64,000 nucleotides of DNA, taken from Agaricus subrufescens. Taxonomy: Eukaryota; Basidiomycota; Agaricomycetes; Agaricales; Agaricaceae. Below are positions 54,396 to 64,000 of this stretch, piece after piece. The number at the start of each line of letters is the position of its first letter. Within the stretch, counting starts at the first letter, position 1. The position numbers were made by a program, and so were the translations under genes. The notes beneath the pieces are model-generated. The model saw only the letters and a list, made by a program, of their open reading frames with translations. It was not told where the DNA came from and searched no databases. Where the stretch lies: NCBI GenBank assembly GCA_029945375.1, contig CM057061.1:3286001-3350000 (forward strand), written 5' to 3'.

Positions 54396-57140
54396 ATCCC
54401 AGACCCCACCTGATTTAAACTTTAATATCCCTTCACATTCTGACATTTTCTACCATGGAGTTTCGGTTCTATTCCAATATTGTGTTGTCAATTGCACTTT
54501 ATCTATTTCGTACATTTTCTCGTGTGTGCATATCTTGTGTTATCTGTATCTGCAACCGTAGCTATTTTGTATTACTCTAGATTATTGTTACCATTTTAGC
54601 CGTAATTCTTAGTTATCTCCCACATGTATGGCCTTCCCTGTTAAGTTACTTTCGTCAAATACTATTCTTAATAAGCACCTCCTGACCATACTATACTTGT
54701 TCCGGAAGAAGTGAACCATGCTAAGGGATAGACCTTGCTGCATTCTTTTCATATCCTTCAGTGTTGAGCTCTGTTTCCGTGCTGTCAAGTATCCGAGGAC
54801 GTAAAAAAATTGTGTATGAGCTATCATCTCATCTTACATCTTCATCACAACGCGGCTTCAATGCAGTGTACCCTGAAATGTCTAGTACACAAGGATATAA
54901 AGTCCCTCGACCCTGTTAAGCGGTCTTTGAGTGCTGATCTATAAAGACAATAGTTGCGACATAAGAATCGGGGCTGTCGTATGTGAATTAGAACACTGTC
55001 CAGAGCGGGGCAGTTGCGAATTTATATATTGGGTTAAATCTTTCATAGCAGGACATACCTACCACGTTGTGAGCTCAATGAGCACGAATTTGGTGGCATA
55101 AATTGTAAAATGGAATCCAAATATAGTTCAATCTCTTAGAAGGTACGCTATCTGGATGATGGTACGTGATAGCATAGAAACTCCTTGCCCTTGTGCCCTA
55201 CGGAGCGTATGATGTAGTGCCTTTGTTTAACACATGTAATTCAAAACGGAAACATGTCACCTATGACTCCGTAAATGATCGATTCCAAGGCAGTTCACTC
55301 TCACCAAACGCGATGAGCACATGCTACACAACTATAAATTCATTTTCAAATCTTATCAATCTTGATTCCGAGTGACGAAACATACGCGGAAATTGTCCTG
55401 AGTAATTGTTCATTGGTCTATTCTTGTCATTAGTTGGTCATATCTGATCTAGGCTAAGGCTGGACTCGTCCTTCCTATGGGACATCATCTTTGAGGTTTT
55501 GAATTACTTGCATGTCTGTCCGGAATCAGAGCGCTGTATCGTTGCTTCCGAAGATCAAGAAATGTATTTACAGCCAAACAGACTCGGGGAACCAGCAGGA
55601 TGTTGAGCTAGTGAAAAGAAACGAGTCATACATGCATGAATTCATGATTTAAAATACATCTTACAAAGAATAAGTATACTAATAGCCGGGTTTAGGATGT
55701 TCCCGCATCGGGCCCTTTTTGTTACTACAATGATTTTAAAGGCCGTGTTTCGACTAACAACTATCGGGACGCCCAGGCCGAGGATCAAGGACGGAATAGT
55801 TCCGACCGGTACGCAGAATGGTGTTTCCAGTGACCGGACATCTAACAGTTAGCAGAGAGCATAATAAAACATTATGAGCCGATTTGGGATTCAATTTACT
55901 CGGAAAGTATGTGTCCTTGGGGTGATTCATTTTGATCCACCGAGACACCCTTCACGCGTTGTCCCTTGCCAAATCTGTCATATTTCAATTTGATTTTAAC
56001 ACACACTTGTATGTGCCAGATGCCAGGCCCCAAATACCATGCCCTGAAAATGGTATGCCAGGTTAGCTACGCAGATTCTGAAAAATCGATCTCTCATGGG
56101 GGAGAGTCGGAGATAGTTGGGTTATTTTCAGCGTGAGTCAAGTTTTCTTGCGGACCGGCGGTTTGGTAAGACGGGGAAAGAAGTCAGTTTTTGGGAAGTC
56201 TTTTTTTGGATAAGTGATGGATCAATGACCGTTGAATTGGGCGCTTGATCCCCCCCCCTTCCGAAGTTACTTGGTCCATTTTAACTACAAAGTTTCCATG
56301 AATACGCTGAATGCGTATGACTCATAATAGTCCAACAATAGGTAGAACTCTAAGTTTAGCCTCTAGAGATCTAAATACCACATTCAGACGCTGTAGCTCC
56401 CTTACAAATGTGAGTAAATACCGAGAATGATAATGTATATGTGTAGGTAAATATATACGCCCGAGGACTATGTCTGTCGTCCATTGACAACTGTCAGTTA
56501 CATTGTGGTCTATTTATCTTGTCAACTACGAATGATAGTGGTAAATACGCGCATTAACAGCATATCACTATCCTAGGCGACAAATCTTGATATCAATAAC
56601 TTACAGGGCTACAAGGGACACTGTATCTAAAAAAAGTATCATCGATCTGAACATGCCAATAAGTCAGCTGTACAGCCGTGACCTTGAGTACTATAGGGGT
56701 TCCCTAGGATGTTTTACAGTACTATGCACAGCTTACTAGCTTCGATTACTTTTGCTTGTGTTCGGTAAAGTCGGAGATCCACAAAGTTACTGGACCTACA
56801 TGTATTCGTCCGACTAACTCAATGTAATCAGATAAACCGATCAACACTCTTCATCAATTGATAAAAATTCACAGCGACTTAGCAGTACTGCGCGGGACCG
56901 TTCTCGGGTATGCCGGCCGTTGGTGCGTAGTATTCTGATACAACACCGACGAGCAATTCATCAAATCCGCCTACCCTAGGACGAAACACTTCAAGAATAA
57001 TAGTAGACTGGCTGTACTGAGAACTCCATCAATAATTACCAGTGACACTGATAATCATCTCAGCGGCCGGAACCGGGGTCGGAACGGGGATGACAGATTA
57101 GTTACAAAATTAGAATACACCGCCGGACACGGGTAGCACA
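54396..57140. other. Intergenic region with one doubtful small ORF
   Basis: 2.7 kb without a supportable gene. A 64-codon minus-strand ORF at 55754-55948 (MSRWIKMNHPKDTYFPS... ending RPGRPDSC-stop) has protein-like composition but no recognised family and no clear promoter. It may be a short gene or the last exon of a lost one. No repeats or element tails were seen. Confidence 0.4.
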
Positions 57141-58389
57141 ATGTCTTCTTGCGACTTTGGTGAGGTGACGCTATTGGAGAAGCTCAAGATTGTTGTTGTC
57201 TTCTGCTGCTGGCGTAAGTGACTCCTTATGTCGTCCTCTACAACTGACCACATGTCAACTTCCATACAGCCGTGGCTGTCGTCACCCGGCTCCTGCTCTT
57301 GCCCTTCCGAAGTCATGACCGACATAGATCTCTGCGCCGCGTCCTCAGCGACGAGTCATTTCGCTTTATTAGCTCTTGGCTTCGAATCAACCAGTTACAA
57401 TACCTCACGGTCTCTACAATCTCAGTGTACCTGGAGTGGGTGCAAAAGTATAATGAGAAGACTCTCATTGATTACCTTGACGACGATGCAAATCTTCTAT
57501 GGTTTAACGAACGTGGAACAACAGGCAAAGTGGTTTTTTATCTCCATGGTAAATCAAAACACGTGAATGACGAAATCCAGATGTGGTATTGACGTTGAGA
57601 TTAGGCGGAACTTATCAATTGCCCATGCAAAAATTTGCTCCTGACTACTGGGTATCTGTTCTAGACGAGTTGAGGAAAGACATTGGAGAGGAATTTGATT
57701 TCGTAGCTCTCGCCTATAGTAAGTGACTAGCTTTATTGTGTAATGAATTTTCGCTGACGCCAGGCGGGGTTGTAGCGCTCTACCCCTCAGCTTCCTTTCC
57801 AACTCAACTACGTCAAGCAGTCAATGGCCTTAACTATCTTATCAACACCACAGGTGTTAGTCCCGAAGATATTCATTTGGTTGGTGATTCGGCAGGTGGA
57901 GGCCTCATACTCCAAGTTATATCCCACATCCTTCATCCATACCAGGATGTACCCCATGTACACCTGTCTTCACCTCTGGCCGGCGCATTCCTAATGTCTC
58001 CTTGGGTATCACTTACGACGAAGACCCTCTCATATGTTGCCAACAACACTAGCGACGTCCATTCTGCTGAATGCTGGGCATATCTAGCGAGCGATATTCT
58101 CAAAAATCTTCCTGAGGAAGGTCGGCCTTACCTAGAAGCTGTGAAGGCGCCAGAGGATTGGTGGAAGGGTATCGATAAAGTGGTGAAAAAAATCACTATC
58201 CTGACGGGCGCCATGGAATGTATGCGAGATGACAATATGAGTCTCGCTACGCAGCTGGAACGCCATCTCAAGGATGTAACGTTGTTTGTTCAAGTGGATG
58301 GTGTACATACAGAGCCTTATCTCGCTAAGATGGCAGGAGAAGAGGACGAGCCAGAGGTATATGACCTTTTGTTTAAACATTTCTCATGA
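57141..58389 (+). CDS. Alpha/beta hydrolase (HGG / GDSAGG esterase), membrane-anchored
   Basis: Four exons (57141-57213, 57270-57548, 57605-57718, 57764-58389) join in phase to 363 aa. A hydrophobic stretch near residues 14-36 (KIVVVFCCWPVAVVTRLLLL) looks like a membrane anchor. The oxyanion motif HGGTY starts at H117. The nucleophile is Ser198 in GDSAGG, and the likely catalytic His is H337 in DGVHTEP. This places it in the hormone-sensitive-lipase-like group that includes fungal steryl acetyl hydrolases. It should deacylate small esters or lipids at a membrane. It lies in the neighbourhood of the terpene synthase, which allows but does not prove a role in terpenoid ester processing. Confidence 0.82.
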
Positions 58390-58528
58390 TAGAATCGTAC
58401 GCTATTTGTGTTTAGTCTATAAACTAATCGGTGACGGCGAATTACAGACTTTGATAATATGGATATCTAATAGACATGGTTCTCCCAGACAGACGAGTCA
58501 ATCTTTTAGACCGATTTCTTCATTCAAT

Positions 58529-59151
58529 TTAGTTTGTCCAGACCTGGTTCGTGTTTCCAGGTGTACATTCCCAGACTTGAAGAACATTTGTGTTGGTGGT
58601 GTCACCATTGGTCAAGTCGAGACAAAGGTCTAATAATCTTAATTGAGATCCATCGCGGGAGGCCTTTTCATACTCATACCTGTGTTGGCAAGAGAAACGA
58701 GACCGTTTGTGCCGAAGACCCATTGCTGTTGTGGAAGACCGTCAAAACATTCCCAGACTTTCATAGCAATCCCGAGGGTTGGGGCTGGACATTTATGAGG
58801 TTAGTTACTATCCGAAGTCGATGTATCAATCGGCTCTTTATGAGCTTGGACTCACAGGTTCCCGCATCAACACAGAAGTTTGAGTTGGCTAGACGGATAG
58901 TGGTGGAACCCAAGTTTACTTGCCATAGCTGAGCGGCTGTGCCATTACAATCATATCTGTGGACGGAGCACTTTTCAGCTACTCTGCCAACATTTGTGTG
59001 TTTATGATACTTACATCTGGACTTCGGTGCCGTTCGCTTGAACATCACCACGAACCTCAACACATTTGTTGGAAGCAATAGAGGGGCGTAAAACGGTCTG
59101 TCCGACGACAGAAGTGGCGAAAGCGAGGGCAGAAACAGAAGTAATCTTCAT
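58529..59151 (-). CDS. Secreted ricin-B-like (QxW) lectin
   Basis: Four exons (59015-59151, 58856-58956, 58680-58784, 58529-58629) join in phase to 147 aa. A signal peptide (MKITSVSALAFATSVVG) is followed by one beta-trefoil of three similar blocks, each with the QxW signature: AQLWQV, QQQWVF and NQVWTN. Two blocks also show the xVWEC string (MKVWEC, LQVWEC), and CNGT occurs in the first. Such domains bind sugars, often Gal/GalNAc; the specificity is not visible. There is no catalytic domain, so this is a plain lectin. It is convergent with the hydrolase, 139 bp away. Confidence 0.88.
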
Positions 59152-62100
59152 CGTGTATATCCAAATACTAGTAGGTGAAGGAAGTCCAGGCGAGGGTTCA
59201 GTTATTATTTTTCTCTTGTTTTAACGTCCCTTTTGTACTGCATGCTTTGTTCTTGCTCAGGACTGGGATTGAAGAACTAGGGCTTGAATTCGGATGAGAA
59301 CCGAAAAAGTCAAGGGCAGATGTTGTGGCGTTCTTTACTTTCGAAAAGAAATTCATTACTGGAATATCATAAGGCCCACGAGGCACTAGCCTCAATGAGG
59401 GAAATAACCAAAGTAATCGCTTCAGGAGGCACCATGCTGGCACCATGTAAACACTGCCGAGGACGGTAAGTGTCATACATAAATGCATTACTCCTTTTTA
59501 TTGCGATCATTGGGAATATTGTCAATTCGATTCGTCGATCAAAGGATCGCATATGTGGAAATGATGTTAAGTCATACAGGCTCAGAGCTGTGTACTGGTA
59601 CTCGGAAACGCTAAAAGTCACTACTACTATCCACATCGCCAAGTTGAGGTGAGCCGGGCCCTTTGCTCAAAGACGCCGCATTAAGGAGAAAGTGCGTTTG
59701 AACCATCTGAGTAGTCCGAGTCGGATGTAGGCGCTCGTGCCCCTAACCGGCGGCAAGCTGACACACCTATAGCTGGGAGTTTCGCGTTCAGGGGTGGCAG
59801 AGCATGATGATAGAAATGCCGAATGAAACGAGCGTGAAACTGATGACATTATTCCGGTTTTTTCACAGCCCTTCATGCACATGAACTACCACCCCTAAAG
59901 CGAGCTGAATTTGAAACCTTGAATGCACTTTGACCGGTAGTTGTGAGAATATGGTTTATTTGACTCAGTACCCATAATGTACCATGAAGTCAGAACAATA
60001 CAACTGACTTTACTTTTTGGAAATTTCATGGTCTTGGACACTTGTGATCCGGCCGGACAGACAAGGCAATTGTAGGTTGGGATACAATCGCAAATGTACT
60101 CCAGAATCTGGAAAAACGGACCATGCTTGAAGGAATCTCAGGATAAAATTTAAGCCTAGGTCTAAATCACAAACCGCTAAATTGGTTATCACGCAACTCG
60201 GCCCGGTGTTTTGAACATCGCTCTCGAAGTACTTCACAAGAAGCATGCGCACTGACATACATGTCTGCGCAATAGCGGAAATTCATCTCCGATGACACGG
60301 ACAGTCAACCATACCGCTGCTGTACATGAACATTTATACGATTAGGGAACTCTCCGTTGACGTTCCACTGGCAGGCCTATTTATAGAATGACTACTATCT
60401 GACCTAGATCTTCCGCAATTGGTGGCGTCGAGGCTCATATTAGGCTTTGAATGCAGTGAAAATTCATAAAGAGCATGATTGAATAACTAGACTTTGACCT
60501 GCTAACTCTCCCCGAGCTTTCATTGGTGACCCGCCTGAGTGTTAGGAAGGAGATAACAGAGGCTGGCGTCTGCCTGATAAAGCTTAATTTAGCGTAGAAC
60601 AGCATTTGTTCAGCAAGATTTCCCCGTCGGCTGATGTGTGCGATAGAAATCTAAAACGTTCCCTCAAGATCACGCTTTACTTATCCGAGTCAATGCAATG
60701 AGGTATAAACGAGATAGATAACAGTTCCATTGCCAGAAGAAAGGTTCTCGCCTGCATTACATCAAATGATGGTTTACTTACTATAAACAAAACAAGCAGA
60801 GAAAGCACACACTAGGCTATGCTAGATTGACAGTAGGTCAAAGCGATCAGTGAGCGCTGCCGAAATTGCCTGTATCCTTGCTGAAAGGTGCCAGAAAAGG
60901 GTGGTTAGATCAACCTAACTCAGCACCAGTACAGCTGCTAAGTCAAAGTATTAGTACTGAAGCGGAGATCCACTGATACGCTAGCTTGCCAGGGATAGCA
61001 ACATTTTGAATGAACAAGACTTCCGGGAAAGACCAATGGCGGAGAGTACTCATCATTTGATTGGTAAGTGGGATCATTGATGGGTTGTCCGATGGGACGG
61101 CGCTTTAAAGACTAATTGGGAAGTTGGGTGGCAGGCGTGCAACGCCACCGTGCATACTGTCCAACCCTACCCGCAACGCACCGAGAATCGCCGAAGACAT
61201 ATCATAAACGCTCAACTTTCTAGCCTCCTTTCAAAATCTTTAATCCGGGATGTGTCAGGATTACACGGCAGGTATCGGCGAGGCTGATCAATCCTTATAG
61301 CAACACTTGACTACTCAATTGACTCGGGCTGCCGATCCTGTAAATTTTCATTCAACCACGGTGCACGCCTGTTTCTCGGAGTTGTAACGCGATCCCCACC
61401 GGGATTCCGTGTCCACGGGGTGTTACGAACCTCGCCGCGGGTTTTTTTGTGTGTCCCTGTTGCCCTTACTACTGCTCTCTCGCTTTTTTTTTTTTGTTCG
61501 CTTGGTGAGATTTTACGTTTCTGTGCTCCTATTGAAAACGCGCGATACCCACGTTCTGTAATCTAAGCGTGAGTTTGGGAGCCATTGAGTGGGGTTGTCA
61601 AGTACGTATTAGACATGTCGTGAGTTTATGAAATTATTTATAATACCCCCGAGAACCCCGTTGTCATGATAAGATCCCACAAAGAAAAAAAAAAACAACA
61701 ACGCGGAAAACATGTCCATGGACCATGATACATCCACATTCCGCATTCATCGCTCGACCCTGATTTTCTCAGGTGGTTGATAGTTCCGAACGCTCGAGCG
61801 AATAGCGCCTACCTTTTTTTGTTTGATGGGATGAAGTTCGTGCCGAATTAATCATTTCATTCATGCTCCCTGCTGACTGTCGTATATGTACTGCATCATA
61901 GTATAACATGCTGCATAAGCATTGGGATCGTCATTCATGGGGCTTTACCGATGACTTGTTTAATATGAGCGGAGATAGATGTTGGGTTGCATGGGTTCGC
62001 GGAGATACCGAGCTTGGCAAATCAGACAGCGTCCAGTCGAGTGGTCATAAAGTTTACTTTGATCAAGTGCTAAGCATATTCATGTCTATTAAATACTTGA

Positions 62101-64000
62101 TTTACATGTATAGGGTAATGTTTCTGTTTCAACAACTTGACTTTGTGCCTCCGGAGAGTTTGGACTCGAGCTTACGAAGCTGGGTTAATATTGACACAGG
62201 ACCCAGGTGCAATTAGGCTGATTCTAAGGGACTTGGAGAGTTAATGTTCCGGGATTAGTTAATGTACGTTTGACTATATCCGGTTCTTGTCTGATCTTGT
62301 TCAATGGTGGCTGCAAAACTGGTTGGAAGCGGCAGAAAGTCATATGATTTTTCTAGTGACGATAAGATTGGAGTTTTGATTTTGTGTAATCTATTGTTTT
62401 TGCTTCTGGTGGCGATGAAGATAATCAATATTGTCGGAAGATGGATTCCAAAGCCTCGTTGTGAATCACACGATAGATAACCTTATCTATATTAGTAGAT
62501 AGAAGACAAGTTTGAGTCTATGCGTGGTTCAAGACAATTCAACGAAGGTTGATCATGATCTAGAAAAGTCCGGAATAAAAGCGAATATCATTCCTTATGG
62601 TTAGTATATAGTGGAGCATTGACGACAAAAAGCATTTTGGGGTTTGTATCTTGACGGCTGCAGGCGAAAATCCCTGAAAAAATTCGGGTAGTATGTATGA
62701 TGTCTCACGTGTGAGACCGCGTCGGACTAATGGTTTCTCGTGGCGAAAATCATTACCTCCTTCAGATTAAGCAACATTTCGTCGGCTGCTTCCTATGGGC
62801 GCTGGGAATCCGCCGATTTTTGGTTATCTTCTTTGATAAAGGGGCTTCTAGACTGGTTTTTTAACTCCAAGAAGTTGAAGTCTTGGTGAGTTCTAAGAAT
62901 AGAACGGAAGCAAAGGATCTAAATTTTTTGTTCTTTTAATTAGCATCAATAGAGGTTATGATGATAAGATGAGGATACTGTTGGTGTGGATCCCGACGGG
63001 TTATTTTATTTTGCGCCCATTAATACAGGGAAGTAGCTTTTGTGTTATTTGGCCTGCGACCAATGCGGACATTGGCGGACTTGGGGTGAACTGTGCGTGC
63101 GGAGAAAGAGAGTATGAGGCTACTCTTTTGTGTGCCTCGGAGACGGTTGCGGCGTTGAGCGCATTTCGCTCCGGTAAAATGCGTGGGGAGTGTGGGAGAC
63201 GGGGCGTATGTGTCAGTTGCGCAACTTAGGTTTGATTGTATTGATGCCGATGATGAGTTGCTAGTCGGAGTGATAGAAGTGCGATGATACGGTAACTCTG
63301 GGAAGTCTCAACACTGTTTCGAATGGCTGGAAAAGAGTCGATAAGATCAAAGACAAGCGTTTGGGATGCGGTCTATCAGGTTTTGGTGGAGATATCTCTG
63401 ATGATACGTGGCGGCCAACGGGCGGACAAGCCGACTAGCGCTGGAGAGCTTCAGGTAAGCGTACGTAAAAGAAAGAAAAGAATGAGGCGTTATGACGGAT
63501 GAATGGTCCATGGACAACTTTACGTATAATCTCGGCGAGTGAGAAGGAATTGCAGGGTCGCAAACTTTGGTTGACTTGATGCTGCGTTGGCGTGTGATTG
63601 ACCGGTGATGATATCACGAGTATCTGTGGGAGATATGATAGGAGGAATGATGCATATGGTTGGATATGTCTTATGAAAAATGGCTGGAGAAGGACAGAGG
63701 CGGTCCAGTTTACGGTGGGGAATCGCGGTGTCAGGGAAGGGCGAAAGCAAGGGGGATGGCTATCAGGCAGTCCCTTGAGCCAAGACGTATGTCCGGAGGT
63801 TCGGTTGTGAAACGAGGCTAGCTAGATTAGATCGGCCCATATCTACATCTCGTGATGGATTATTAGATACCTGATTCGCGTAAAATAATCACTGTCGTTT
63901 GAAAATTTTATTGATCAAGGAGGGCGTGAGAGAGTCAACAAGAAGATTAGTTAGGTTCGCGAGCGTGATGGGAGCCCGGCATTGTGGTCACACACAGGAG
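59152..64000. other. Gene-poor flank
   Basis: 4.8 kb in which I find no gene that I would defend. ORFs are short, without recognisable motifs, and none can be extended by plausible splicing. Homopolymer T and A runs occur at 61490-61497 and 61684-61694. The first few hundred bases must hold the lectin promoter. Confidence 0.45.

Noticed and set aside
53361..59151. A complete secondary-metabolite cluster
   Set aside because: Only one core enzyme and generic hydrolases are present; no P450, transporter, prenyltransferase or regulator was found.
62700..62720. Near-palindrome GTCTCACGTGTGAGAC
   Set aside because: Arms of 7 bp with a 2-bp centre are expected by chance in 64 kb; nothing around it suggests a site.
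61908..63229. ORFs of 80-100 codons in the right flank
   Set aside because: No recognisable motif, no plausible splicing to extend them, and atypical composition; likely chance ORFs.
1..64000. CRISPR arrays, tRNA and rRNA genes
   Set aside because: No regularly spaced short repeats, no tRNA-like arms with a T-loop, and no rRNA sequence were seen; the window is eukaryotic nuclear DNA.

Overview
The window reads as nuclear DNA of a filamentous basidiomycete, most likely an Agaricomycete. Host genes are cut by many introns of about 50-70 bp. The repeats are Ty3/Gypsy, Ty1/Copia and Tad-like non-LTR elements of fungal type. A trichodiene-synthase-like terpene cyclase, a secreted QxW lectin and a mitochondrial-type ornithine acetyltransferase sit in the gene-bearing part. 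I cannot name the species from the sequence.

Bases 1-41773 are a nested retroelement graveyard. Bases 1-12617 look like one very large Gypsy element lying on the minus strand: a 1382-bp LTR (11236-12617), a primer-binding site, then gag, protease and pol in three different frames joined by two probable -1 frameshift sites. Beyond pol are two intron-containing plus-strand genes (1-1688 and 2385-3999) whose base composition matches the element. The expected left LTR is not in the window. Bases 12618-41773 hold Copia fragments (two subfamilies, three LTRs plus one LTR piece), one intact Tad-like LINE with both ORFs (21978-29890), one 5'-truncated LINE (13524-16763), and at least five copies or fragments of a short 'half-LINE'. 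The half-LINE carries a LINE-type ORF1 and LINE-like ends but no ORF2. Target-site duplications allow the order of insertion to be read. One duplication is split between two inverted half-LINE copies, which implies an inversion of about 12 kb (19917-32182).

A 100-N assembly gap (41774-41873) separates this from a gene-bearing region. It contains a tandem array of three secreted type-B carboxylesterases (the first only as a 3' end; the others 527 aa, 13 exons each), ArgJ-type glutamate N-acetyltransferase (minus strand), a class I sesquiterpene synthase, a membrane-anchored alpha/beta hydrolase, and a secreted ricin-B-like lectin (minus strand). The terpene synthase with hydrolases and esterases nearby could be a small secondary-metabolism neighbourhood, but no P450 or transporter is present, so this is only a suggestion. 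From 59152 to the end I find no gene I can support.

Exon boundaries were placed by eye from GT/AG signals, reading phase and comparison between paralogs. They are phase-consistent for the genes described as intact.
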